Below, piece by piece: positions 1 to 11,730 of a stretch of DNA of 64,000 nt. The notes beneath the pieces were generated by a model. It saw only the letters and a list, made by a program, of their open reading frames with translations. It searched no databases and was not told the origin of the DNA. The DNA is from Xenopus tropicalis. Taxonomy: Eukaryota > Chordata > Amphibia > Anura > Pipidae. The position numbers were made by a program, and so were the translations under genes. Positions within the stretch are counted from its first letter, which is position 1; each line of letters starts with the position of its first letter. The stretch is taken from contig NC_030681.2 of the NCBI RefSeq assembly GCF_000004195.4, positions 139,806,006 to 139,870,005 of the forward strand, in the 5' to 3' direction.

Positions 1-66
1 ACTAGAATGGATAATGGTTTTAGTAGAAAAACACATCACATACAGTATTTTAAATTCAACAATGAT

Positions 67-612
67 CTAGTAAAGTAAGCTCCTTTTGGGGGAGAATAGT
101 GTCTTCTGTTTTGTTTTTTGTTTGTGGTTGTTGGTGGATTGTGAGACAACTGTGACCCAGTCCATTAAAGACCTGAGGATATTTTCCTTCCAGATAGTTT
201 CCGCTATGTGTATTACTGCATTTGTCTGATCAATAACTATAAATACCAGTGCATGAAACAAGTCCAGCCGCAGTAGGTTCTCAGTGATATCAATGGAAAG
301 CTTCCTAAATGTTTGTTTTGGAGTGTAATGGGTAAGGTTACCTTGGCCAGAACTGTAGCCCCTTAGTATGTAGTGGGTTTTGCTGAAAATGCGCATTGTA
401 TGTAGCCTTGTCCAAGGCAGTGGAACTGTGACATTAGCAATAACACAGCGAGTTGAGAAATTGGCACTGTCCTTACCCACAGCATGGATCTGAATGCCAC
501 CTGGAGCACAGTCGCTTTGTTCTAAATTATGAACTGATGTGCCCAGCACTGAGTGGCAGAATTTATTTATGGCTGCTTCCACAACTGGAACTGTGTGCCA
601 CAGATATATCAG
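67..612 (-). CDS. possible terminal coding exon, unknown protein
   Basis: An open frame of about 180 codons runs on the minus strand from an in-frame stop just upstream of 612 to a TAG at 67-69. Unlike the other open frames here it is not made of repeat sequence, and its residues look protein-like: NFSTRCVIANVTVPLPWTR in the middle, then a hydrophobic stretch LFHALVFIVIDQTNAVIHIA, ending in a basic tail rich in K and Q. There is no good ATG at its 5' end; CACACAG near 592-598 on the minus strand could be a splice acceptor, so this would be a last exon with the rest of the gene upstream, beyond the GATA microsatellite. No polyadenylation signal is visible in the 66 bases left in the window. 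I do not recognise the protein. It could be a chance open frame or an old retrocopy fragment. Confidence 0.3.
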   Translation of the reverse strand: MIYLWHTVPVVEAAINKFCHSVLGTSVHNLEQSDCAPGGIQIHAVGKDSANFSTRCVIANVTVPLPWTRLHTMRIFSKTHYILRGYSSGQGNLTHYTPKQTFRKLSIDITENLLRLDLFHALVFIVIDQTNAVIHIAETIWKENILRSLMDWVTVVSQSTNNHKQKTKQKTLFSPKRSLLY

Positions 613-732
613 TCAGCTTGTGTACATGGGTGGGGACATCCCTCCCTCCAGAAGGGGGCAGCATATTATTGTCCTCCAGTAGTGCGATTTCCTGGCACAC
701 CAACTCCACTGTTTTTTGTAAAATAAGTGCAG

Positions 733-792
733 TTTTTTGATTGATAGATAGATAAATGGATTGATAGATAGACAATAGATCTACAGATTATT

Positions 793-823
<31 letters not shown>

Positions 824-1195
824 GATAGATAGATAGATAGATAGATGATAGATTAATAGATAGATAATAGATAGATTGGGAGATTATTGATAGATAGATG
901 ATAGATAAATTGGATTTATGGATAGATAATAGATAGATTGGGAAATTATTGATAGATAGATAGATGATAGATAGATGATAGATAGATAGATAGATTGGGA
1001 GATTATTGATAGATAGATAATAGATAGATAGATGATAGATAGATAAATGGATTTATAGATAGATAATAGATTGGGAGATTACAGATAGATAGATTTATAG
1101 ATAGATAATAGATAGATTGGGAGATTATTGATAGATTGATAGATAGATAGATAAATTGATTTATAGATTGATAATAGATAGATTGGGAGATTATT

Positions 1196-1234
<39 letters not shown>

Positions 1235-1320
1235 GATAGATAGAAAAATGGATTGATAGATAGATAATAGATCAAGAGATTATTGATAGATGATAGATAT
1301 ACAGTTAGATGGATCGATAG
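733..1320. repeat. (GATA)n microsatellite with higher-order structure
   Basis: Almost continuous GATA/GATT tetranucleotides for about 590 bp. Longer blocks recur, built on GATAGATTGGGAGATTATTG, showing secondary amplification of a mutated segment. A short further patch lies at 1455-1505. The minus-strand open frames here (serine/isoleucine/tyrosine runs) are translations of the repeat and not genes. Confidence 0.95.
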
Positions 1321-1505
1321 ACTGTAAGCTCTTCCAACCAGTACCCCGTCGCATAATGCTGCAATACAAATCGTTGAACATTTGATCAATACTGTATATA
1401 GAATATATAAAAAACTTTCCTTTGTATTTATACATTGACTGGATAGATACAGGTAGAGATTGATAGATGATAGACAGATAATGGGTAGATAAATACATAG
1501 ATAGA

Positions 1506-2311
1506 TACTTCTAGCAAACAATTTTTTATCCAAAGCAAGATATATAAAACAATCTTAGTTCCCAGCATAAGAAACATGAGTAGAATACTAATGGGCTACA
1601 GAGGAGATGCTTCTTTCCATAGGCAGTGAAGGACTAGTGTGCCCAGTGATGCAAGCTAATGTAATGTAATGTAAGCTTTAATAACTTAGAAAATGACAAA
1701 TATTGAACTGCCTTGTGGGGTGATATGAGCACTGATCAATGTACATTTCAGAGAAGCTGCATGCATTTATAGATATTAATAGCACCACGATTAATGGGAG
1801 GGCCTGCAGTGATAATGCAGCGTATGAGCAGGCAGGTCATTCTCCATTACTGTTTCATGTTGATTTATCACATTTATGTGTGATCTCTACCATATCCTTA
1901 TAGTCCATAATAATATAAAAAAACATAAATGTATATATTTTATAAACTGGAATCTCATCATGTATACAGAGGTAAATATAGAAATTGAACTACAGTACTT
2001 TTGTACTTGTACTTGTAGCAGCATTCAGGACCCTCTACTATACTTATCTTTTTACAATGGGGTGTACATTAGGGTTGTGACTATGTAATTCAAACACAAC
2101 ACAGACCATGAAAGACTAAAAGAAATCCCTGGGCACATCCATATAGCTGGTATGGGTCAGTGGCTGAATAATATGTGCTCCCACCCTCATTGCACCCCGG
2201 CTTTATTAAAACAAATGTATATTGCTGTGCAGCACTTTCCCTTTAGCCACAGGGGCTCTGGCTCCTTGATGTAGCTCTATTATCCACAATTTTAGCCAAA
2301 TTGATAATAAG
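1506..2311. other. no gene or clear repeat seen
   Basis: AT-rich sequence with only short scattered open frames. A small run of TAATG repeats occurs near 1660-1673. Nothing else is recognised. Confidence 0.4.
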
Positions 2312-3184
2312 TACAGGTATGGGATCCATTATCCGGAAACCCCTTATCCAGACAGTTCCGAGTTACAAGAAGACTATTTCCCATAGACTCCATTATAAGC
2401 AAATAATTATTTTTTTTTCCTTTTTCTCTGTAATAATAAAACAGTACCTGTACTTGATCCCAACTAAGATATAATTACCCCTTATTGGGGGCAGAACAGC
2501 CCTATTGGGTTTATTTCATGGTTAAATGATTCCCTTTTCTCTGTAATAATAAAACAGAACCTGTACTTGATCCCAACTAAGATATAATTACCCCTTATTG
2601 GGGCAGAACAGCCCTATTGGGTTTATTTAATGGTTAAATGATTCCCTTTTCTCTGTAATAATAAAACAGTACCTGTACTTGATCCCAACTAAGATATAAT
2701 TACCCCTTATTGGGGGCAGAACAGCCCTATTGGGTTTATTTCATGGTTAAATGATTCCCTTTTCTCTGTAATAATAAAACAGTACCTGTACTTGATCCCA
2801 ACTAAGATATAATTACCCCTTATTGGGGGCAGAACAGCCCTATTGGGTTTATTTAATGGTTAAATGATTCCCTTTTCTCTGTAATAATAAAACAGTACCT
2901 GTACTTGATCCCAACTAAGATATAATTACCCCTTATTGGGGCAGAACAGCCCTATTGGGTTTATTTAATGGTTAAATGATTCCCTTTTCTCTGTAATAAT
3001 AAAACAGTACCTGTACTTGATCCCAACTAAGATATAATTAATCCTTATTGGAGGCAAAACAATGCTATTTGGTTTAATTAATGTTTTTGTAGACTTAAGA
3101 TATGGAGATCCAAATTACAGACAGATCCTTTATCCGGAAAACCCCTGGTCCCAAACTTTCTGGATAATAGTTCCCATACCTGTA
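2312..3184 (+). mobile_element. TACAGG MITE with 113-bp internal array (copy 1)
   Basis: Complete element: it starts TACAGGTATGGGATCC and ends with the inverted complement, TTCCCATACCTGTA. Sub-terminal inverted sequences carry TATCCGGAAA at both ends. The interior is about six tandem units of 112-113 bp (about 2417-3050), each with GTACCTGTACTTGATCCCAA, ATTACCCCTTATTGGGG and TTTTCTCTGTAATAATAAAA. The last unit differs (ATTAATCCTTATTGG). The flanks are compatible with a 2-bp TA target, which suggests a Tc1/mariner-like origin; that class is inferred, not proven. Confidence 0.85.
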
Positions 3185-3325
3185 ATACATTGACACCTCC
3201 CAGTGATTAAACCTTTCTGTGTCCATTAAATAAATGTAAGTATAGGACTGGCTTCACTAGCAAAGACTCTGGCTCAGTTTGGCAGCTCCAAGATACAGCA
3301 TTAAAACAAAAAGTCCTATTTAATT

Positions 3326-3450
3326 TGTAATAAAAGGCCCTTAGTTAGCAGTAACTCATAGCAACCAATAAAATGGTAGCATTACTGGTCACCATCTTAT
3401 TGGTTGCTGTGGGTTTCTGCTCCTGGGCAAACCTAGTGTCTTTTATTACA
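3326..3450. mobile_element. short hairpin MITE (CAACCAAT family)
   Basis: Imperfect inverted repeat: GTAATAAAAGGCCCTTAG on the left is answered by CTAGTGTCTTTTATTAC on the right, and the interior ATAGCAACCAATAAAATGG is answered by TCTTATTGGTTGCTGTGGG. At least six related copies lie elsewhere in the window (13.5, 19.6, 27.2, 36.5, 37.2, 44.3 kb). The family name is not known to me with certainty. Confidence 0.7.
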
Positions 3451-3572
3451 TATGGGGGTTTATTTACTATGATACTTTACACATGTTGCACTTCGGGCCA
3501 ATCAAATGTACCATTCCATAGTATATAGAAGAACTACATAGAAGCACACTATACAAAAGAACAAAACATGTA

Positions 3573-4078
3573 CTGCATATACTCGAGTATAAGCCTAGTT
3601 TTTCAGCCTCGGCTTATACTCGAGTCGGGTGCCATGGGTCCCTCCAGGCTAGCACCCTCTCTCCTTTGTGTGCAAATTAGGCCACCTGCAACCAGACCCT
3701 CCAGTGCCCTGGCCCGCTCCCACTAGCAATACTTATTTCCCCTTACATCCCTCTGGGACTGGGTCTGCTGCCAGTTTGCCAATGTGCAATGAACGTGGGG
3801 TAGTACTCATATTGTTTTTGTTGACCCTCTTCTCCGCTTACAGAGCTAGTTTACTGGGGGTTTTTTAAAATAAATATTGAAAAACATATACCCCACTGAT
3901 GCCTCAATTAATTAATTAATTTTATTGGTATTTATTTTGTTTATTAAAACTTAGCAGTAGCTGCTGCATTTCCCACCCTATAGGCTTATACTTGAGTCAA
4001 TAAGTTTTTCCAGTTTTCTTAGGTAAAATTAGGTACCTCGGCTTATATTCGGATCGGCTTATACTTGAGTATATACGG
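3573..4078. mobile_element. TA-flanked element with ATACTCGAGTATAAGCC termini
   Basis: The left end reads CTGCATATACTCGAGTATAA and the right end GGCTTATACTTGAGTATATA then CGG. TA dinucleotides flank both sides, consistent with a TA target duplication. A further inverted copy of GGCTTATACTCGAGT lies at about 3612. The same termini define the larger element at 47780-49035. A non-autonomous DNA transposon is the simplest reading; no protein is encoded. Confidence 0.7.
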
Positions 4079-4080
4079 TA

Positions 4081-5319
4081 CCTAAGGATTTCCAAAGGTA
4101 CCAAGTTTAATTCTGCCATCATTATACCTTCCTATGTCTGGAAAAGCCCAGGTCCCGAGTGATCCTGATAATTGATCCCATACCTGTATATTGTACCTTT
4201 GCCTTAATAACAATACAGACTGTTTGGGAGGAAAGAAATGATGTTTCTGTGCTTTCTTTCTGTTACAAATACAGCTAACTTGCCAACTGGGATTCTACAT
4301 AGACACTCGGAATGAGGGCAAGGCTTATGGCGAGATCAATGATCCCTTACCCTAAAGGCTTACTCATACTGACAGCACTGCTGGCATGACGGCTTGCCTA
4401 GATTTAATTAGGACAGAGGGAAAAAAAACCCTTAAGTTCTGTGAATATTAAAAGCTTGCCAAATAATTATAACAACAAAGTTTACTGGGAATGAAAGTGC
4501 TTAGCAGGAAAATCAACTTTAAATGTCTGACAATACACAAAAAGGGTCTGTTACAAATGCAAGCACACTGGGCGCCATTTGTGGGGGTTTTTTTTCCCAT
4601 AATTTCAGCATCATTTTACCATGTGGGGGAGTTGAGCCTGACGCTATTGTGGCTGATATGAAAAAAGGCTGAAAATTTGGGATCCTTTTGTGATCCTTTG
4701 GGTGCAAATACATTGCTACCACCATCTTTGAGGCAGCAGTAGCCGCAGGGTTCCCCTGTGTCAGTCGGCACACGTGTGTTTTGGAACAGCAGACAGAATG
4801 GAAGCAGCAGCACCAAGTAAAAGTGCAAGGAGCACCTTTGGATGCAAGTCATTTTACCTAATGGAGTCAATTTGAACAAGGGCTGCATCCATTTTTGGGA
4901 GACCTTAAGGGTGGTTGTGCTTATAAATGGCCCCTATCATGTGATATTAATCGCATATTAAATGGTAGAGTCTGAGGACTGCAGAGGTAATTTCTGACCA
5001 CAAGTGCAGTTGCGCAGGGCTGTATTTAGGTCCAGTGCCAGCCTAGGTAATGGACCGAGTATGCCCCTAGGTTGCAGAAGTGACGTCCACTGGAAGTGAT
5101 GTCACATGAACCCATGTACCCATGATTGTCATTGGAACACTTACTCCCCCCTCCCCAGCTCAATCGCAGCATTTGGCCAGAAGGCATCTGATGGCAGGGG
5201 AGGGCATTTATTATTTATTTTTTTTTAAATCATTGATTATATAGGCACCCGAGGGTGCCCCCTAAGGCCCTCCAGTGCCTATACATAGATAAAGCCCCAC
5301 AAATCTCCCCATAGTCAGT
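4081..5319. other. no gene seen; weak dispersed repeat
   Basis: No coding signal. The part at 4760-4890 (AGTGCAAGGAGCACCTTTGG) is an inverted relative of sequence at 5350-5480 and 55690-55860, so it is probably an old interspersed repeat. The small minus-strand open frames at 4519-4888 are not credible genes. Confidence 0.4.
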
Positions 5320-5715
5320 TGCACGTAAAACAATTTCCATTAAAAATGTGCTCCTTGCACTTTCATATAGTTGCACTTGGTGACACTTGGTCCTTCTTGG
5401 CTTTCGCTTTGAATGAAGTGCTGCTGCGCCTATTGCTGCAGGGGAAACATGGAGCTACCAGCACCTCCTGACCAGGCCGTAACTCCATGGTTCCTTTGCA
5501 GGCAGCGTCAATAGATGTAGCACACTTGGGAGCAGACACCACTTGCACTCAGAACATCGAGAATGATACCATACGGACTGCTGCACAATTGCACCCATTT
5601 TGCACCAAAATATGAGGCAGTTGCATTCATTTTGCCAGATCCAGTCCCCTTGTGACCAGAATGAAGCTGGAAAAAACATGAAATTGCACTTTGCTCATAA
5701 ATAAGCCCTTTTGTA
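5320..5715. repeat. dispersed repeat (CTGCTGCGCCTATTG family)
   Basis: Related to 55615-56045. Both have a GTGCTCCTTGC box, then CTGCTGCGCCTATTG, GGAGCTAC, CACCTCCTGACCAGGCC and a GCGTCAATAG box in the same order. The end near 5708 (AATAAGCCCTTTTG) resembles the inverted start of related copies, so this is probably a MITE of about 400 bp. Class not determined. Confidence 0.5.
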
Positions 5716-5756
5716 CTTTTAAGAAGACATGGCAAACCACATAGGTCCCTTATTTA

Positions 5757-6754
5757 ACACAAGTATGGAATCCCTTATCTGGAAACCTGTTATCCAGAAA
5801 GTTCCGAATTACAGAAAGGCCATCTCCTATAGACTCCATTGTAAGAAAATAATTCTAATTTTTAAAAATGATTTCCTTTTTCTCTGTAATTATAAAACAG
5901 TACCTGTACTTGATCCCAACTAAGATATAATTACCCCTTATTGTGGGCAGAACAGCCCTATTGGGTTTATTTAATGGTTAAATTATTCCCTTTTCTCTGT
6001 AATAATAAAACAGTACCTGTACTTGATCCCAACTAAGATATAATTACCCCTTATTGGGGGCAGAACAGCCCTATTGGGTTTATTTAATGGTTAAATTATT
6101 CCCTTTTCTCTGTAATAATAAAACAGTACCTGTACTTGATCCCAACTAAGATATAATTACCCCTTATTGGGGGCAGAACAGTCCTATTGGGTTTATTTCA
6201 TGGTTAAATGATTCCCTTTTCTCTGTAATAATAAAACAGAACCTGTACTTGATCCCAACTAAGATATAATTACCCCTTATTGGGGGCAGAACAGTCCTAT
6301 TGGGTTTATTTCATGGTTAAATGATTCCCTTTTCTCTGTAATAATAAAACAGTACCTGTACTTGATCCCAACTAAGATATAATTACCCCTTATTGGGGGC
6401 AGAACAGCCCTATTGGGTTATTTCATGGTTAAATGATTCCCTTTTCTCTGTAATAATAAAACAGTACCTGTACTTGATCCCAACTAAGATATAATTACCC
6501 CTTATTGGGGGCAGAACAGCCCTATTGGGTTTATTTAATGGTTAAATGATTCCCTTTTCTCTGTAATAATAAAACAGTACCTGTACTTGATCCCAACTAA
6601 GATATAATTAATCCTTATTGGAGGCAGAACAGCCCTATTGGGTTTTTTCAATATTTAAATGATTTTTAGCAGACTTAAGTTATGGAGATTCAAATTAGGA
6701 AAGATCCCTTATCCGGAAACCCCCTGGTTCCTGGATAACAGGTTTCATACCTGT
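5757..6754 (+). mobile_element. TACAGG MITE with 113-bp internal array (copy 2)
   Basis: Same family as the element at 2312. The left end is decayed (CACAAGTATGGAATCCCTTA) and the right end reads TTTCATACCTGTA. About seven tandem units lie at 5877-6650, and the last has the same variant ATTAATCCTTATTGGAGGC seen in copy 1. The 64-aa open frame across the left end is not a gene. Confidence 0.85.
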
Positions 6755-6755
6755 A

Positions 6756-7597
6756 TATTGCTGTATTGCCACAACCAACCTCTTTTACACATTTACAAAA
6801 TAAGCAAAAATAAAAAAAGAATTCTAATCATTTTCATCCAAATCACTGAAAGATCTAATTCATTTTTCATCGCGGGATAGAAACATAGAGTAAATGCCTG
6901 AGCCCAGTGGGCAGTAATGTGTATATGTATAACATATGATTCTATTAAACCTGTAACACAGCTCTCTGGATCTGATGTTCTGAAACAGTGGTAGAACATT
7001 GTGTGCTGTGGGGCACGTTCTAATAGGAACATTATTAACGCAGCCCAAATACACATACATCTGAGCAAGAAAGCAGCGCATTCCGATAGGTACCTGTTAT
7101 AAATGATAATTACATGGTAAGTCTTGCCAGAGGAAACTGGAATTCCCAGTAGGCCAGATCACACGTATAAATATTCTGTCACTCCGCCAGTCAATACATC
7201 ACTATAGTATAACTTAATAGCACAAGGCGCACTGGCGCTCAATATCTGTGGCCTGTAATAATCTATTGAACTGCATTAGTCGCCCTGCAAATAAATTGTA
7301 TGTTGAATCCCCCAGGATATTATCCCTAACATTCAAAGCGTATTCTGCCATGTCTACTGTTTGTTCTGAAAAAGCCAGTTCTAAGCCTGCATCCGTCTTT
7401 TATATAAATAGCACTACTGAGTCACGCAGCGGGAGACAGAGAGCATTTAGTGGAAATGTATTTTTTCCTGTTGTGGCTGATCTAAAGATGTCCCAACCTT
7501 TTATACGAATAACACGCCTGAGTCATGCTACTGGGAGAAAGGCTTAAGCACGGATTTATCTTGCTCTTAAAGACAGAGGCAATAATACTCTCTCTAA
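6756..7597. other. no gene or repeat recognised
   Basis: Apparently unique sequence. A 99-codon open frame at 7248-7547 (+) has no recognisable motif and no supporting splice or translation context, so I do not call it a gene. Confidence 0.4.
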
Positions 7598-7601
7598 TTA
7601 A

Positions 7602-8000
7602 AGGGGAACTACGGCTACCAAACCAACATTTGTTAAAGGGCCCCACACAACACAGAAACCCCTAATATACCTATCACTGTAATATGTTCCTTCAATGAAT
7701 GAATAAATACCATTTTATATGCTGAAATCCAGCTGCAAAACAGTTCTGCATCATTTAAAATCCTGGCAGGGGAGGAGGGACTAAAAAATTGATGTTACAA
7801 ATTGTGATAACGTCTCCACAGCTTACAGACAGCATGCAGGAACTACATAACCCACAATGCAATGCACTGTGATGTTCCTTTCCTTATTGACATCATGTGT
7901 GCTGGGAATTGTGGGATTGGGAGGATGCAGGCATTTTATTTGAGTCTCAAAGTAGTCGGCCAGATCAGCAATAGAAAGGCTGCATATTTTTTAATTGATA
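7602..8000. mobile_element. T2-type MITE, subfamily B
   Basis: Preceded by TTAA (7598-7601) and starting AAGGGGAACTACGG. The interior GGAACTACATAACCCACAATG and TCCTTATTGACATCATGTG match, inverted, the element at 41820-42240. The right end is eroded. T2 MITEs of Xenopus insert at TTAA and start with AGG, which fits. Contains short interruptions. Confidence 0.65.
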
Positions 8001-8915
8001 TATATATATATAGCATGCTAATTTAATGCAAGAGGAAGGTTGAACAGTGTATTGCCTAGGATTTAAGAGGGATATTTATTTCAAGAGTCTTTCATTATGC
8101 ATTAGAACTCCATTAATAGACATTAATATTTCAGAGTTACTTTATGGTACGTCTTTCAATGATGATATTGTAATGAATTTAGCTGGAGAAACTATTACAA
8201 TATATTCCAGTCTGGTACATAAATTCTGCTTGTTGCCGGCTCATTAGTTAGAACCTGGCCAAATGACAAAACCTGGTGGCTTTCTTACTACCAGTAGATC
8301 TGCCCCAGGGAATGCTGCATTAATAAAAGCCACAACCATAATGACTTGATCAGAACCTTGTCTGTGGAAGTAACCTTACTCAGGTGGATTCACCCCTCTA
8401 GTTTAACCCTTACCTAATCCAACATTAACCTTGCTGCCAGACTCATACCCTTCTCATTCCCTTATGTTTACTTTTCAAAAAGCTTAAGTTGTCGATGGGT
8501 GGAGTTCCATTTTGATATTGATTTAAGGTATGTCGATCGAATATTGTTCCATTCCAACTTGAACAATGTTTTTATAATCGTTACAATGGAACAGTCTGTA
8601 AAGCCTTAAATGGCACATTATTGTCCTCCAGAAGAGGAATGATTACTAGTGCAGTTTCTGCTTTTAAAATAATAAGATGCTAGAACCACGCTTTGGGCAA
8701 AATAGGTAAGCTCACTTGCCACGGCAAGTTGCCTCGAGAGAAATCGTGCCGCTGCGTATACCAGGGGTGTCGCGGGCGACTAATCTCCCCGTGTGCCAGA
8801 GCCCTAAGGCAACTCCTTAATTAGATGGGATTCTATGATGCAAATTCCTGTGTTAAATAGGATAATGAGTTTAGTTATTCTGTGTTAAACACACAAACCA
8901 AAGTGGCTTCATCTG
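8001..8915. other. no gene seen; small T2 remnant
   Basis: Mostly unassigned AT-rich sequence. At 8470-8515, CTTTTCAAAAAGCTTAAG followed by GGGTGGAGTTCC matches the inverted end of the 41820 T2 element, so it is a T2 fragment. Confidence 0.45.
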
Positions 8916-9238
8916 TAAGTGCCCTATTAAAGAATCTTGCCAAACTGGAATATATATATCAGTAAATATTGCCCTTTTACATCCTTTCCCTTGAGCCGCC
9001 ATTTAGTGATGGGCTGTGTGCTCCCTCAGAGATCAGCTGACAGGAAATAATGCAGCTCTAACTGTAACAGGAAGTAGTGTGGGAGTAAAAGGCAGAACTC
9101 TGTCCATTCGTTGGCTGATGGGGCCTAGCATGTATGTGTGCCTTGGCTTGTTTGTGTGCACCATAAATCGTATGGTCCCAGGGGTGGCCATTAGTTCTTA
9201 AAATGGCAGTTTTCTATTTAGGGTTACTCAATGGCACA
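8916..9238 (+). mobile_element. T2-type MITE, subfamily A, partial
   Basis: Shares TTGCCAAACTGGAATATATA, CCTTGAGCCGCCATTTAGTG and CATGTATGTGTGCCTTGGC with the complete copy at 22798-23302. The left end is missing and the right part stops at 9238, where the next TACAGG-type element begins inside it. The 61-aa open frame within is not a gene. Confidence 0.8.
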
Positions 9239-9690
9239 TACTACAGTTATGGGACACCTTATCCGGAAACCCCTTATCCAGAAAGTTCCGAATTACGGAA
9301 AGACCATCTCCCATAGGCTACATTATAAGCAAATAATTCACGTTTTTAAAAATGCTTTCCCTTTTCTCTGTAATAATAAAACAGTACCTGTACTTGATCC
9401 CAACTAAGATATAATTACCCCTTATTGGGGGCAGAACAGCCATATTGGGTTTATTTAATGGTTAAATGATTCCCTTTTCTCTGTAATAATAAAACAGTAC
9501 CTGTACTTGATCCCAACTAAGATATAATTACCCCTTATTGGGGGCAGAACAGCCCTATTGGGTTTATTTAATGGTTAAATGATTCCCTTTTCTCTGTAAT
9601 AATAAAACAGTACCTGTACTTGATCCCAACTAAGATATAATTACCCCTTATTGGGGGCAGAACAGTCCTATTGGGTTTATTCAGTATTTA
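9239..9690 (+). mobile_element. TACAGG MITE with 113-bp array (copy 3, right-truncated)
   Basis: Starts CTACAGTTATGGGACACC with normal sub-terminal sequence, then three units of exactly 113 bp (TTTTCTCTG recurs at 9361, 9474 and 9587). It breaks off after TTTATTCAGTATTTAAA and has no right terminus. It is inserted in or fused to a T2 MITE. Confidence 0.85.
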
Positions 9691-9784
9691 AAACTGAAGA
9701 AGTAGAGGTTTCCCTCCTACTCTCCCACTATGTATCTCTTTTACTGATCAGCTGCTCACAGCCATTCTTTTGAGTCTTTTCTTA

Positions 9785-9955
9785 CAGTCGTATAGATAAT
9801 AAGCCCTTGGGGCAGGGACCTCATCCAAACTGTGTATTGTAATCTCATAGCTCTGAAGCATTGATTTATTGTTACTGTATAACATAATATAACCATACCC
9901 CCTGTTTGTGTTCACACCTTGTTAAGCACTGCGTACAATTGTGCTGCTATATTAA
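9785..9955 (-). repeat. dispersed repeat with GGGGCAGGGACCT box
   Basis: ATAGATAATAAGCCCTTGGG then GCAGGGACCTCATCC, and TTAAGCACTGCGTACAATTG near its end. This is the inverted form of the repeat at 17640-18600 (CGCAGCGCTGTACAATC, GGTCCCTGCCCC, GAGCTTACAATCT). The family is widespread in amphibian and fish DNA; I cannot name it safely. Confidence 0.6.
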
Positions 9956-10584
9956 TAATTAAAAGAACACAATACAATACAGTCATTTTCAAGGTTATGA
10001 ATGTTACATTCGGGCTAGAGAAATAAAAACTAAAATGAGTCTATTTTCCTCCTAAAGTAAAGCTGCTGAAATATTAAAACTCCGTTTTTAGCGTTGACAG
10101 TAAATACATGATAATGATGGTAATGCGGCCATGGCTCATTAAGGTATCACCATTTCATAAATTGTACTGAGCAGTACATTAACTCGAAGGCGGGGGGAAT
10201 TTCGGAAGAACATGTTTTATAAAACACAAAAGCGAAGCATTAATTGCATCTCCAGATGTTAGTTCAGCTTTATTGGGTTTCTTGTTGACCCAGAGTTCCT
10301 TGTACATGTTTAGAAGCCACGGGAGTGTAGGAGCCTCACTGATTCCTAAAAAAAAAGAGGCATATAATTTAACTGAGCTGTTATTCTACACCAATCTAAT
10401 AAAGTGTCCAATACCAGTTTATAAAAAAAGAACGGAGCTGATACAGTTTGGTAAATGTTTTATTGTGTATAATGGTTTGAGTAAATTTGGGTACACAGCA
10501 TACACACCGTGGGGCTATATATTACATCATGTAGTTTTCTACCAGTTCACTGGTATATTTAAAGGGCACTATGGCATGGAGGTT
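9956..10584. other. no gene or repeat recognised
   Basis: Unassigned sequence. The 108-codon open frame at 10273-10599 (+) has no recognised motif and runs into the edge of the next repeat, so it is not called as a gene. Confidence 0.4.
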
Positions 10585-11225
10585 ATTGAAAAACTCTGAA
10601 TTAGGAAGGCTATCTCCCACAGACTCAATTTTCATCAAATAATTGATATTTTTAAAAATTATTTCCTCTTTTTCCATAATAAAACAGTACCTGTACTTGA
10701 TCCTACCTAAGATATAATTGCCCCTTATTGGGGGCAGAACAGCCCTATTGGGTTTATTTACGGGTTAAATGATTCCCTTTTCTCTGTAATAATAAAACAG
10801 TACCTGTACTTGATCCCAACTAAGATATAATTACCCCTTATTGGGGGCAGAACAGCCCTATTGGGTTTATTTAATGGTTAAATGATTCCCTTTTCTCTGT
10901 AATAATAAAACAGTACCTGTACTTGATCCCAACTAAAATATAATTACCCCTTATTGGGGGCAGAACAGCCCTATTGGGTTTATTTCATGGTTAAATGATT
11001 CCCTTTTCTCTGTAATAATAAAACAGTACCTGTACTTGATCCCAACTAAGATATAATTACCCCTTATTGGGGGCAGAACAGCCCTATTGGGTTTATTTAA
11101 TGGTTAAATGATTCCCTTTTCTCTGTAATAATAAAACAGTACCTGTACTTGATCCCAACTAAGATATAATTACCCCTTATTGGGGCAGAACAGTCCTATT
11201 GGGTTTATTTAATGGTTAAATGATT
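10585..11225 (+). mobile_element. TACAGG MITE with 113-bp array (copy 4, both ends damaged)
   Basis: The left sub-terminal part is diverged (AATTAGGAAGGCTATCTCCC) and the outermost terminus is missing. About five units follow (10672-11225). The right side stops abruptly at GGTTAAATGATTC, where a different sequence starting TGTGACACATGG takes over. Confidence 0.8.
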
Positions 11226-11730
11226 CTGTGACACATGGACATAGTTACATGGCATGATGGACTTGATGATATGTGGACTTGATCCCTGGACTGTGTGCTG
11301 AATGATACTTGCATAAATCTATTGAGCCACTGGAGGCTTTTAGAGCTATGGCTGTTTAGCTATACTGATGTGCATCCAGTATGGCTGACTGCCGTTTTCT
11401 CCACCTACCTTGTTAACTACATGTGTCACTAATCTTACAATAAAGGGCCTTTATAAGCCTGTCTCTTGCAGCTCCTAGTGCTTCATCACTTAAGCCCATC
11501 AGCCCGTTACTCCATTGAAAGTCTGCCTGATTCCCTCTTTGCCTTGTTCCTGTGCTCTGGTCCCTGTCCTTTGCCCAATTCCTGTGATCTTCTGTTTGAC
11601 CTGCTGCCTGCCCAGACCTCAGCCCTTCTGGACTCTAACTTCTGCCTGCCCTGACCACAGTTTTGAACCATTTGCTGGTTTGCTATTTTTCTTCTGTATG
11701 TCCTATATTGGGATTTATTAAACATTTTTC
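11226..11730 (+). repeat. possible LTR fragment
   Basis: Begins TGTGACACATGGACATAG. A polyadenylation-like AATAAAGGGCCTTTATAAGC lies at about 11441, and a C/T-rich stretch with repeated CTGCCTG/TTTGACC words follows. The composition resembles 52640-52960. No matching partner LTR or target duplication is visible. The open frames at 11466-11725 are not credible genes. Confidence 0.35.

Noticed and set aside
1003..1533. 176-aa minus-strand frame of YLSSIYLSIYLSI type
   Set aside because: Translation of the GATA microsatellite.
11226..11730. Full LTR retrotransposon
   Set aside because: Only an LTR-like segment is seen. No second LTR, primer-binding site or gag/pol frame was found nearby.
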